Assembly: GCF_005938225.1 (NCBI RefSeq)
Contig: NZ_VCPC01000005.1
Span: 1-64,000 of the forward strand
Reading direction: 5' to 3'
DNA: 64,000 nucleotides
Origin: Arenibacterium halophilum
Lineage (GTDB): Bacteria > Pseudomonadota > Alphaproteobacteria > Rhodobacterales > Rhodobacteraceae
In this document: positions 1-7,740 of the stretch, piece after piece
How positions within the stretch are numbered: position 1 is the first letter of the stretch
Layout: the number at the start of each line of letters is the position of its first letter
The notes under the pieces: model-generated
The model's input: only the letters and a program-made list of their open reading frames with translations
The model's database searches: none
What the model was told of the DNA's origin: nothing
Position numbers and translations under genes: made by a program

Positions 1-200
1 ATACGCATCCGCGATGAATGAAACGTGAACCGCTCCGGAAAAACACCCTCACGCGCCCGCAACAACGCAGGTATCTCCGTCTCCATCGTCACATTCGAAC
101 TCGGTACAATCTGGCCTATTCGGTAAACGCTCATAATGGATCCTTATGTTGTTATGCCAAGCATGAGAGCTTGGGCGGAGGGTTGCAAGAAAAATATGAT

Positions 201-215
201 GTATACTCCGTTTAT
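201..215. promoter_or_regulatory. GTATAC-type element, possible operator
   Basis: The sequence GTATACTCCGTTTAT shares GTATACnnCGTnT with the palindromic site between the molybdenum hydroxylase operon and marR (near 12131). It lies about 200 bases upstream of the TRAP binding-protein gene. It is weaker as a palindrome than the other copies, so its role is inferred only from the similarity. Confidence 0.25.
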
Positions 216-345
216 ATATTCCGAAAGCGCGACCTTACAGAATTTCACGCTGTGACTTCGGGCGAATCAATGCAGCGGGGCAGGGTGGCCGGGCGATTAA
301 AAAAGCATCAACCGGGACGTTGGGTTAGGAGGCAACTCGCAAAAT

Positions 346-374
346 TTCTTGAAAAAGGGGGTATGCTGTATAAT
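346..374 (+). promoter_or_regulatory. Candidate promoter with overlapping GTATGC/TATAAT operator-like element
   Basis: A perfect -10 hexamer TATAAT (369-374) lies 17 bases after a weak -35 TTCTTG (346-351), about 37 bases before the TRAP binding-protein start. The -10 overlaps GTATGCTGTATA (361-372), an imperfect copy of the TATACnGTATA palindrome upstream of the decarboxylase gene. A repressor bound here would block RNA polymerase. The promoter is a sequence match only. Confidence 0.4.
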
Positions 375-410
375 CTGGTGGAAACGAAAACATGCACAGG
401 GAGTGCACCA

Positions 411-1418
411 ATGCCAGCTATCGTTCGCCCGCTTGTCATCTCGGCAGTTATCGCCCTTGGGGCCCCGGCCATGGCGCAGGATGTGAGCCTGCGTCTGGGT
501 CATGTCGAGGCGCCGGCCTCGACCACGCATGTGATGCTGGAGAAGGTGGCCGAGATGGTCGCCGAGAAAACCGACGGGGCCGTGGAAATTCAGGTCTATC
601 CGCAAAGCCAGCTGGGCAGTCAGCGCGAGATGACCGAGGCCGTACAGTTCGGCGCGCTGGACGCGACCGCCGGGCCGGTGGCTTTCATGGGCGGTTTCAA
701 CCCGGTCGGGTCGATCATGGACATTCCGTTCCTGTACCCGGCGGACCCGGAAAAGGCGCAGGCGATCCGCGAGGGCGGGTTTTCGGCGGCCTTTTGCGAA
801 AGTTTCAACAGCCGGGGCGTGACCTGCGTGTCGCACTACCCGAACGGGGTGAAGCAGTTTACCTCGAACAAACCCATCGACACACCCGAAGCCTTTGAAG
901 GCCAGAGTTTCCGCGTGATGGAATCCGCCGTGCTGGTCGATTCGATGGCCGCCATCGGGGTCAAGGGCGTGCCGCTGCCGTTTGGCGAGCTCTATACCTC
1001 GTTGCAGACCGGCGTGGTGGACGGCGAGGAAAACCCGCTGGATACCATTTTCAACATGAAGTTCTTCGAGGTGCAGGACTATCTGGCGCTGTCGAACCAT
1101 GGCGCGATTGAAAACGTGGTGCTGTTCAACCCCGCCGTCTGGGACGGGCTGGACCCGGCGCACCGCGAGGCGATTTCAACCTCGCTGAGCGAGATCATCC
1201 CCGAGATGATCGCCCATAAGGCCGCTGCCGGGGAAAAATCGCTGGAGGCGATCCGGGCCGCGAATGTGACGGTGATCGAACCCACGCCCGAACAACTGGC
1301 CGCGCTGCGTGAAAAGATGTTCCCGGCGGCGCGCGATGCGTTTCTGGAGCGCGCGGGCGACGAGGGTGCCGCCTTGTTCGAGGCCTATCAGGCAGCGTAT
1401 GACGACGTGATGAAATAA
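411..1418 (+). CDS. TRAP transporter substrate-binding protein (DctP family)
   Basis: Periplasmic binding protein of a tripartite ATP-independent transporter, which captures an organic acid and hands it to the DctQM membrane pair. The first about 23 residues are a signal peptide ending in AMAQ. The mature part has the DctP-family pattern: an early G-H-V-E strand, the motif Q-L-G-S-Q-R-E-M-T, and a later run with the FRVM and LPFGELY segments typical of the ligand site. I place the start at the ATG at 411 because the signal peptide begins there and AGGGAG lies just upstream; the open frame to base 18 does not look coding. The 335-residue length is normal. The permease genes follow after 24 bases. 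The neighbouring ring hydroxylase and decarboxylase suggest an aromatic acid substrate, which is inference. Confidence 0.9.
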   Translation: MPAIVRPLVISAVIALGAPAMAQDVSLRLGHVEAPASTTHVMLEKVAEMVAEKTDGAVEIQVYPQSQLGSQREMTEAVQFGALDATAGPVAFMGGFNPVGSIMDIPFLYPADPEKAQAIREGGFSAAFCESFNSRGVTCVSHYPNGVKQFTSNKPIDTPEAFEGQSFRVMESAVLVDSMAAIGVKGVPLPFGELYTSLQTGVVDGEENPLDTIFNMKFFEVQDYLALSNHGAIENVVLFNPAVWDGLDPAHREAISTSLSEIIPEMIAHKAAAGEKSLEAIRAANVTVIEPTPEQLAALREKMFPAARDAFLERAGDEGAALFEAYQAAYDDVMK

Positions 1419-1442
1419 ACTCACGTCGACGGGACAGCCATA

Positions 1443-1946
1443 ATGCAGCCAATTCTGACCGCGGTCCGCCTGACCGAAAGGATGTGCCTTGTCGCGCTTC
1501 TGCTTGGGATGACCGGATTGTTCGCCTTCAACGTCGCGATCCGGCTGGTGGGGGGGAGCTTTGCGACCTCGTTCCACTGGATCGACGAGGTGGTGCGAAC
1601 GATGAACATCTTCATGGTGTTCCTTGCGGCCGGAATTGCGCTGGAGCGGGGCAAGCAGGTCGCAGTCGACAGCTGGCGTGACCGGATCGCCGCGCGCACC
1701 GGCGTCCCGCTGCGGCCCATCATCGACACGGTGGGCGTGGTGTTTTCGCTGTACATGGCCTGGGTCTGCGGCAAGACGGCCAGTTTCGTCTTTGCCACCG
1801 GGCAGCAAAGCGCGACGCTGGGCATGCCGATTGGCTGGATTTACGTCGCGCCCTGCGTGGGCTTTGTGCTGCTGGGGCTGCGCTATGCCGCGAGCCTGTT
1901 CGGCGCCATCGACCGGTTTGCCAAGACGGGCGAGGTGCCGGAATGA
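1443..1946 (+). CDS. TRAP transporter small permease (DctQ family)
   Basis: Four-helix membrane subunit that links the binding protein to the large permease. The 167-residue protein shows four hydrophobic segments (about residues 15-37, 50-68, 90-110 and 130-150). Between helices 2 and 3 is the acidic/basic stretch LERGKQVAVD, the usual DctQ signature with a glycine-lysine/histidine pair. Its last codons overlap the start of the large permease gene by four bases (ATGA), so the two are translationally coupled. Small-permease sequences are poorly conserved, so the assignment rests on topology, size and position between DctP and DctM. Confidence 0.9.
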   Translation: MQPILTAVRLTERMCLVALLLGMTGLFAFNVAIRLVGGSFATSFHWIDEVVRTMNIFMVFLAAGIALERGKQVAVDSWRDRIAARTGVPLRPIIDTVGVVFSLYMAWVCGKTASFVFATGQQSATLGMPIGWIYVAPCVGFVLLGLRYAASLFGAIDRFAKTGEVPE

Positions 1947-3226
1947 TCCTTGCCATTCTGATCGGCCTGCTGGCCGTTGTCCTGCTGGTCGCAGGATTCG
2001 AAATGCTGATGGTGCTGGGGATCCCGACGCTGGCGATCAAGGCGGGGTTCTTTGAACGGCTGCCCGATCTGATCGTCGCCCAGAAGGTGACCGGCGGCAT
2101 CAACCAGTCGCTGCTGCTGGCGATACCGTTCTTCCTGTTCGCGGCCGAGTTGATGGGGCGCGGGCAGATTGCCGGGCGGCTGACCGGGCTGGTGCGCGCG
2201 CTGGTGGGCCATGCGCGGGGCGGCATCGGGTATACCACGATCGGCGGCGCGATGGGGTTCGGTTCGGTCTCGGGCTCGGCGCCGGCGACCGTGGCGGCGA
2301 TGGGTCACATCCTGTACCCAGAGCTGCGGCGGGCCAAGTTTCGCGACAAGTTCGCGCTGGGACTGATCGTATCCTCGGCGGAAACCGCGCTGCTGATTCC
2401 GCCGTCGATCACGCTGATCGTCTATGGCTGGATCACCGGCACCTCGATCACGGCGCTGTTTGCCGCCGGGCTGTCGGTGGGTTTGGTGATGGGGTTGGCC
2501 TTTGCCGCGCTGACCGCGATCGAGGCGCGGCGCACCGGGGTGCAGGGCGACCCGCGCGCGACCGTCGCGCAGATCTGGGCGGCGTTCAAACGCGCGGGCT
2601 GGGCGCTGGGGATGCCGGTGCTGATTCTGGGCGGGATTTATGGCGGGCTGTTCACCCCGACCGAAGCGGCGGTGGTGAGCGTGGTCTATGCCATCCTGAT
2701 CGAGAGCCTGATCTACCGGAGCCTGAATGTCAGGACGCTGATCGAGGCGGCGGAAAAGACCGCGATCCAGAATGCGGTGATCTTCCTGCTGCTGGCGCTT
2801 GGCACGCTGCTGTCGTATTTCATCACGCTGGCACAGATCCCGAACATGCTGATTGATCTGGTCGAGCAGGTGCAGGCCGGGCCGGTGATGTTCCTGATGA
2901 TCGCCAACGTGGCCTTCATCATCGCGGGGATGTTCGTCGATCCGAACTCGATCCAGCTGATCCTTGTGCCCGCGCTTTACCCGGTGGCGACAAGCCTTGG
3001 CATCGACCCGGTGCATTTTGGCATGATCGTCGCGGTGAACGTGACGCTGGGCATGGTGACGCCGCCGTTTGGGCTGGACCTGTTCGTGGCGTCCTCGACC
3101 CTGCAGAAGCCGGTGGCGGAAATCATCGCGGGCATCTGGCCCTTCATCATCGTCAACCTGCTGGTTCTGCTGCTGATTACCTATGTGCCCGGAATAGCGA
3201 CACTGGTGCCCGACCTGCTGCTTTAG
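1943..3226 (+). CDS. TRAP transporter large permease (DctM family)
   Basis: Ion-coupled transport subunit, 427 residues with about 11-12 membrane helices. It has the DctM hallmarks: the SVSGSAPATVAAMG loop in the first half, LIPPSITLIVYG, and the paired GGIYGGLFTPTEAA motif near the middle. The second half repeats the fold, with NVTLGMVTPPFGLDLFV near the end. The start overlaps the stop of the DctQ gene (ATGA). With the two preceding genes it forms a complete importer. The decarboxylase gene follows after about 95 bases containing a palindromic operator-like site, so the downstream catabolic genes may have their own promoter. Confidence 0.93.
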   Translation: MILAILIGLLAVVLLVAGFEMLMVLGIPTLAIKAGFFERLPDLIVAQKVTGGINQSLLLAIPFFLFAAELMGRGQIAGRLTGLVRALVGHARGGIGYTTIGGAMGFGSVSGSAPATVAAMGHILYPELRRAKFRDKFALGLIVSSAETALLIPPSITLIVYGWITGTSITALFAAGLSVGLVMGLAFAALTAIEARRTGVQGDPRATVAQIWAAFKRAGWALGMPVLILGGIYGGLFTPTEAAVVSVVYAILIESLIYRSLNVRTLIEAAEKTAIQNAVIFLLLALGTLLSYFITLAQIPNMLIDLVEQVQAGPVMFLMIANVAFIIAGMFVDPNSIQLILVPALYPVATSLGIDPVHFGMIVAVNVTLGMVTPPFGLDLFVASSTLQKPVAEIIAGIWPFIIVNLLVLLLITYVPGIATLVPDLLL

Positions 3227-3270
3227 CGGCGGGGCGTGGGCTGAAAAGGCTTGCTGCGCAAAAAAGAGAA

Positions 3271-3284
3271 GTATACTGTATATC
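3271..3284. promoter_or_regulatory. Palindromic TATACTGTATA element before the decarboxylase gene
   Basis: TATAC-T-GTATA (3272-3282) is a perfect 11-base palindrome with a one-base centre, about 40 bases before the preferred start at 3322. A TTGCTG hexamer at 3251 could serve as a -35. It resembles GTATGCTGTATA at 361 and shares GTATAC with the site near 12131, so it may be an operator of the same regulator, with the MarR protein at 12238 the nearest candidate. Confidence 0.45.
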
Positions 3285-3321
3285 TATGACGCCCACCGAC
3301 GCGACCCAGAGGAAGGCCCCG

Positions 3322-4296
3322 ATGACCCCCAAGATCACATTCGAAGAACACTTCATGGCGCCCGGCTTTGAAAAGCACTCCGAGGCGTTCCTGAAGCTGA
3401 TCCCGAAGGCGCAGGCCGAGCGGCTGATGCAGCGGCTGAACGATTTCGACGGCGAGCGGCTGGAGTTGATGGACAAGGGCGGGATCGTGCGCACGGTGCT
3501 GTCGCTGACCGGGCCGGGGGCACAGGGCGAGCCGGCGGACACGGCGGTCGAGGCGGCGCAGCGCGCGAATGATTTTCTGGCCGAGAAGGTCGGCGCACGG
3601 CCCGACCGGCTGTCGGGTTTTGCGACGCTGCCGATGCACGACCCCGAGGCCGCGGTGGCCGAGTTGCAACGAACGGTGAACGACCTTGGCTTTCTGGGTT
3701 GCCTTGTGAACGGGCATACCCACGGCACCTATTACGACGCGCCCGAATACGATGTGTTCTGGGCCGAGCTGGAGCGGATGGGCGTGCCGTTCTACCTGCA
3801 CCCGACGAATGCCTATGCCACGCCCTATGTGCTGGAGTGGATGCCGGTGCTGCACGGCGCGACATGGGGCTGGGGTGTCGAAACCGGGAGCCATGCGCTG
3901 CGCCTGCTGTTTGCCGGTGTGTTCGACCGCTTCCCCGGCGTGAAGATCGTGCTGGGCCACATGGGCGAGGCGCTGCCCTTCCTGCGCTGGCGGTACGACT
4001 CGCGCTTTGGCGCCTATCCGATGGGGGTCGAGCTGGCGCTGCCGCCGTCGCAGTATTTCACCCGCAATATCGTCATCACCACCTCGGGCGTGTGTTCGCA
4101 CCCCTCGCTGATGGGCGCGATTGGCGAGATGGGGGCCGAGGGGGTCATGTTCTCGGTCGATTATCCCTACGAGGATACCGCCGCCGCGGTGGAATTCATC
4201 GAGAGCGCGCCGCTGGATGAGGCGACCCGGCGGCTGGTGTGCCACGATGCCGCCGCCGCCCTGCTGGGGTTGCCGCTGCTGGATCAGGCGGGCTGA
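3322..4296 (+). CDS. Amidohydrolase-family decarboxylase, gamma-resorcylate decarboxylase-like
   Basis: Member of amidohydrolase family 2 (ACMSD superfamily), which removes a carboxylate from hydroxylated aromatic acids using one metal ion. The start region carries E8-E-H10, matching the spacing of the metal-binding Glu/His in gamma-resorcylate decarboxylase. Further expected ligands are the His in FYLHP, the His in LGHMGE and the Asp in FSVDYPYE. Phrases such as LQRTVNDLGFLG and ITTSG also match that subfamily. The length of 324 residues is typical. I prefer ATG 3322, which has AGAGGAAGG at good spacing, over ATG 3286. The enzyme could act on salicylate-type acids, in line with the NagG-like hydroxylase next door, but the exact substrate is unknown. 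Related family members can also run as carboxylases. Confidence 0.8.
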   Translation: MTPKITFEEHFMAPGFEKHSEAFLKLIPKAQAERLMQRLNDFDGERLELMDKGGIVRTVLSLTGPGAQGEPADTAVEAAQRANDFLAEKVGARPDRLSGFATLPMHDPEAAVAELQRTVNDLGFLGCLVNGHTHGTYYDAPEYDVFWAELERMGVPFYLHPTNAYATPYVLEWMPVLHGATWGWGVETGSHALRLLFAGVFDRFPGVKIVLGHMGEALPFLRWRYDSRFGAYPMGVELALPPSQYFTRNIVITTSGVCSHPSLMGAIGEMGAEGVMFSVDYPYEDTAAAVEFIESAPLDEATRRLVCHDAAAALLGLPLLDQAG

Positions 4297-4300
4297 GGCA

Positions 4301-7123
4301 ATGAGTTTCCAACTCACCAACGTGCCCGCCGCGCAGGTGCATGGGGCCGGGGCCATGGCCGTCGAGGTCGACGGGCTGCGGCTTGCGCTGTTTTCGCTGG
4401 ACGGCGAGATTTTCGCGACCGGCAACATCTGCACCCACGCCTTTGCCCTGCTGACCGACGGGCATGTCGAAAACGGCTGTGTCGAATGCCCGCTGCATCA
4501 GGGGCTGTTCGACATCCGCACCGGCAAGGCGCAAGGCACGCCGGTGACGAAGGACATCGCGACCTATGCCGTGAAGATCGACGAGGGGATCGTCTGGGTC
4601 GATACCCAACCGCGCGCCGGGGCAGGGGAAGCCGGCGGTCGGGCCGCAGCCCTTGCCGCGCCCGCAGACTTCCGCCGGCTGGTCATCGTCGGGGCTGGGC
4701 AAGCGGGGGCAGAAGCCGCCCGGCGCGCGCGGGCCGAAGGCTTTGCAGGCACGATCACGATGTTGGGGGATGAACCGCATCCGCCTTATGAACGCCCGCC
4801 GCTGTCGAAAGACCTGCTGCTGGGCAAGACCACGCTGGCCGATGCCCATGTGTTCGATGCAGGCGAGGCCGAGGCGCTGAAGCTGGAGCTGCGGCTGTCG
4901 ACGCCGGTTGCGTCCATCGACCGGGACAAGCAGGCGGTGGTGCTGGGCGATGGCGAGACGCTGGCCTATGACATGCTGGTGTTGGCGACGGGCGCCGAGG
5001 CGCGGCGGATCGACCTGCCGGGCGCCGAGACTGTTACGCTGCACTATCTGCGCGACGCCAAGGATTCCGAGGCGTTGGGCAAGGCGCTGCGCGCGGCCGA
5101 GAGCGTGGTCGTGATTGGCGGCGGGTTTATCGGGCTTGAACTGGCCTCGGCCGCGCGGGCGCTTGGGAAATCCGCCACGGTGATCGAAGCGCAGGACCGG
5201 CTGTTGCAGCGCCTGCTGCCACCGGAACCGGCGGAATTTCTGGCCTGGGTGGCCGAGCAGAACGATGTGGCGCTGCGGCTGGGGGCGGGTGTGGCGCGGG
5301 TTGGCCCCGAGGGCGTGACCCTGACGGACGGAACCACCGTGGCCGCCGATTGCATCGTGGTGGGCATCGGCGCGCGTCCGCGCGACGATCTGGCCCGCGC
5401 GGCGGGGCTCGAGACGGCGGCGACCGGCGGGATCGTGGTGAACGGGCTGAACCGCTCCAGCGATCCGGCGATCTATGCGGTGGGCGATGTGGCGGTGCTG
5501 CGCGACAGCGTGACGGGCGCCGAGGCGCGCATGGAAAGCTGGCAGAACGCCAACCTGTCCGCCGCGCGCGCGGGCGGGGCGATTGCGGGCAAGCCGCAGA
5601 TCGGCACCGATGTGCCTTGGTTCTGGTCGGATCTGTTCGGCGGCACGTTGCAGATTGTCGGCGCCCCGGCGGCGGATCAGACCTGCGTGCGCCGCGACGG
5701 CGAGGCGCCGGTGTTCTTCTGCCTGGATGCCGACAACCGCGTCGCCGCCTGTATCGACTTTGGCGATGCCGAGGCGCTGCGCGCCGCGCGGCAGATGATC
5801 GAGGCGGGCCAGCCCGTCGACCGGGCCGCGCTGGCCGACCCGGACACCAACCTGTTTCAGATCGAGGACGACGACATGAAGATGCTTCCGATTGAAAAGC
5901 GGTTCGCCTGGCCTGCCGCCGGGCTCGACCGGGTGCCCGACTGGGCCTACACCAACAAGGAAATCTATGACCGGGAGGTCGAGCGGATTTTCCACGGCAA
6001 GACATGGAATTACGTCGGGCTGGAAGCCGAGGTGCCCGAGGCCGGGGATTTCGTGCGCTCTTATGTTGGGCCGACCCCGGTGGTGATGGTGCGCGACCAT
6101 GACGGCGGCATCAACGTGTTCGAAAACCGTTGTTCGCACCGCGCCGCCGAATTCTGCCGCGAGCTGCGCGGCAATACCGAGGAATTCGTCTGCCCCTATC
6201 ACCAGTGGAGCTATGACCTGAAAGGCAACCTGGCCGGGGTGCCCTTCCGGCGCGGCGTGAATGGCGAAGGCGGCATGGGCCCGGATTTCCGGCCCGAGAA
6301 CCACGGGGTAAAAAAGCTGTTCGTGACCCAGCGCAACGGGGCGGTGTTTGCGTCGTTCAGCGATGCGGTCGAGCCGCTGGAAGAGTACCTTGGCGAAGAG
6401 ATGCTGACCGACTTCGATGCCGTGTTCAACGGCAAGAAGCTGACAGTTCTGGGCCACTACCGCCACACGCTGATGGGCAACTGGAAGCTGTACCCGGAAA
6501 ACCTGAAAGATCCGTATCACGCCACGCTGCTGCACACCTTCCTTGTGACCTTTGGCTTGCTGGTGGCGGGCAACAAATCGGCGATGATCGTGGATCCGTC
6601 CGGGCGGCATTCCACCATGGCCTCGGCCAAGAGCGATGGCGCCGCGGTGTCGGACGAGAACAAGGCCGAGATGCGCGCCTATCGTGACGGGCTGACCCTG
6701 TCGGACCCGCGCATGATGGATTTCATCCCCGAATTCGACAGCCCGTGGTCGGTGACGATGCAGGTGGTCTGGCCCGGGCTGATCGTGCAGCGCGAGATGA
6801 ACACGCTGGGCGTGCGGCAGATCGTGCCGAACGGGCCGAATGAATTCACCATGATCTGGACGATGTTCGGCTATGAGGATGACACCGAGGAAATGACGCG
6901 CCACCGGCTGCGGCAGGGCAACCTGATGGGGCCCGCGGGGTTCCTGGGGCTCGAGGATAACGAGGCGATCAAGTTCGTGCAGGACGGGATGCTGAATTCC
7001 ACCGGGGGCGAACATCTGGTGGTGCTTGATCCCAAGGTGCCGACCGGCACCTCGACCACGCTGATCTCGGAAGCGGCCATTCGCGCGATGTACAAACACT
7101 GGCGGCAGGAGATGGGGCTGTGA
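4301..7123 (+). CDS. Fused Rieske ferredoxin - FAD reductase - ring-hydroxylating oxygenase alpha subunit
   Basis: One 941-residue frame contains a whole aromatic-ring hydroxylase electron chain. Residues 1-103 are a Rieske ferredoxin (C44-x-H46, C63-x2-H66). An Ala/Gly-rich linker follows, then a BphA4-like ferredoxin reductase at about 124-515, with the FAD motif GAGQAG at 131-136 and the NAD motif GGGFIG at 273-278. From Met526 the sequence is a NagG/salicylate-5-hydroxylase-like alpha subunit: Rieske C611-x-H613 and C631-x2-H634, mononuclear iron ligands H740, H745 and probably D886, and bridging D737. The three parts are normally separate proteins. An in-frame ATG at 5876 with GAGGA upstream could also yield a free alpha subunit. 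The start at 4301 follows the decarboxylase stop by four bases; the longer open frame back to 4121 only overlaps that gene. The stop overlaps the beta-subunit start. Confidence 0.85.
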   Translation: MSFQLTNVPAAQVHGAGAMAVEVDGLRLALFSLDGEIFATGNICTHAFALLTDGHVENGCVECPLHQGLFDIRTGKAQGTPVTKDIATYAVKIDEGIVWVDTQPRAGAGEAGGRAAALAAPADFRRLVIVGAGQAGAEAARRARAEGFAGTITMLGDEPHPPYERPPLSKDLLLGKTTLADAHVFDAGEAEALKLELRLSTPVASIDRDKQAVVLGDGETLAYDMLVLATGAEARRIDLPGAETVTLHYLRDAKDSEALGKALRAAESVVVIGGGFIGLELASAARALGKSATVIEAQDRLLQRLLPPEPAEFLAWVAEQNDVALRLGAGVARVGPEGVTLTDGTTVAADCIVVGIGARPRDDLARAAGLETAATGGIVVNGLNRSSDPAIYAVGDVAVLRDSVTGAEARMESWQNANLSAARAGGAIAGKPQIGTDVPWFWSDLFGGTLQIVGAPAADQTCVRRDGEAPVFFCLDADNRVAACIDFGDAEALRAARQMIEAGQPVDRAALADPDTNLFQIEDDDMKMLPIEKRFAWPAAGLDRVPDWAYTNKEIYDREVERIFHGKTWNYVGLEAEVPEAGDFVRSYVGPTPVVMVRDHDGGINVFENRCSHRAAEFCRELRGNTEEFVCPYHQWSYDLKGNLAGVPFRRGVNGEGGMGPDFRPENHGVKKLFVTQRNGAVFASFSDAVEPLEEYLGEEMLTDFDAVFNGKKLTVLGHYRHTLMGNWKLYPENLKDPYHATLLHTFLVTFGLLVAGNKSAMIVDPSGRHSTMASAKSDGAAVSDENKAEMRAYRDGLTLSDPRMMDFIPEFDSPWSVTMQVVWPGLIVQREMNTLGVRQIVPNGPNEFTMIWTMFGYEDDTEEMTRHRLRQGNLMGPAGFLGLEDNEAIKFVQDGMLNSTGGEHLVVLDPKVPTGTSTTLISEAAIRAMYKHWRQEMGL

Positions 7124-7638
7124 ACACGATGGCTGCACCCGTTGTTGACGATGCCGCCGCGCGCCGCGCCGCGCGGCTGGATATCGAGGAGTTCAACGCG
7201 GCCTATTGCACCGTGCTGGACGATGGCGCGCTGGAGGATTGGCCCGAGTTCTTTACCGAAGACGCGTTTTACAACATCACCAGCCGCGAGAATTTCGACC
7301 ATGGGCGCCCGGTCGGGTTGGTCTATTGCGAAAACAAGGCGATGCTGAAGGACCGGGCGCTGGCGATTGCTAAAACGTCGATGTTCGGGCCGCGCTACCT
7401 GCGCCACTACATGACCAACACGCAGGTCACCGGGATCGAGCCGGATGGCACCATCTGCGCCACGGTGAACTATATCCTGATCGAAACGCTGGCCGAGCTG
7501 CCCGAGGGGCGGCTGCATCAGGCGGGCCGGATGATCGACCGTTTCCAGCGTCAGGAGGACGGCAGCCTGCTGCTGAGCTCGCGGATCGCGGTTTACGACA
7601 CGCTGCTGGTGCCGAACGCGCTGGTCTTGCCGGTTTAG
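7120..7638 (+). CDS. Aromatic-ring-hydroxylating oxygenase beta subunit (NagH-like)
   Basis: Small structural subunit of a Rieske non-heme iron oxygenase, with the SnoaL/NTF2-like cone fold. The 172-residue protein carries the expected segments: an N-terminal helix ending in NAAYCTVLDDG, WPEFFTEDAFYNI, and RYLRHYMTN. Its sequence and size resemble salicylate 5-hydroxylase and anthranilate dioxygenase beta subunits. The GTG at 7120 is chosen because AGGAGA lies seven bases upstream; an ATG nine bases later is too far from it. The GTG overlaps the TGA of the alpha-subunit frame, so the two are coupled and should be made in similar amounts. Confidence 0.88.
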   Translation: MNTMAAPVVDDAAARRAARLDIEEFNAAYCTVLDDGALEDWPEFFTEDAFYNITSRENFDHGRPVGLVYCENKAMLKDRALAIAKTSMFGPRYLRHYMTNTQVTGIEPDGTICATVNYILIETLAELPEGRLHQAGRMIDRFQRQEDGSLLLSSRIAVYDTLLVPNALVLPV

Positions 7639-7679
7639 GGTCTGATTGGGTCGGGATAACACCCGGCCATCAAGGAAAG

Positions 7680-7715
7680 ATCGCCGCGCAGGTCCAACAT
7701 GACCTGCGCGGCGAT
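7680..7715. terminator. Bidirectional terminator hairpin between convergent operons
   Basis: A perfect 15-bp stem (7680-7694 with 7701-7715) encloses a six-base loop, CAACAT. It sits between the end of the oxygenase beta gene (+) and the end of the coxS-G gene (-). On the minus strand the stem is followed by a short T-rich run (TCTTTCC), and on the plus strand by TTGTGGTT. The stem strength and position support a shared terminator. Confidence 0.75.
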
Positions 7716-7740
7716 TGTGGTTCATACGGTCGGGCCGGCT

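Larger units (their letters stand above)
1..410. other. AT-richer upstream region of the first TRAP operon, no gene
   Basis: This stretch is visibly richer in A/T than the flanking genes and has no convincing coding frame. The frame of the following gene stays open back to base 18, but those codons lack the G/C third-position bias seen elsewhere. It holds two GTATAC-like elements (near 201 and 361) and a candidate promoter just before the TRAP binding-protein gene, so it is best read as the control region of that operon. Confidence 0.6.

Noticed and set aside
18-410. N-terminal extension of the first TRAP binding protein
   Set aside because: The added codons lack third-position G/C bias, and a proper signal peptide with ribosome site starts at 411.
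4196-7138. A 980-codon open frame on the minus strand opposite the fused oxygenase
   Set aside because: It mirrors the codon bias of the plus-strand gene, is His/Arg/Pro/Gln-rich and has no domain-like motifs; GC-rich genomes create such frames.
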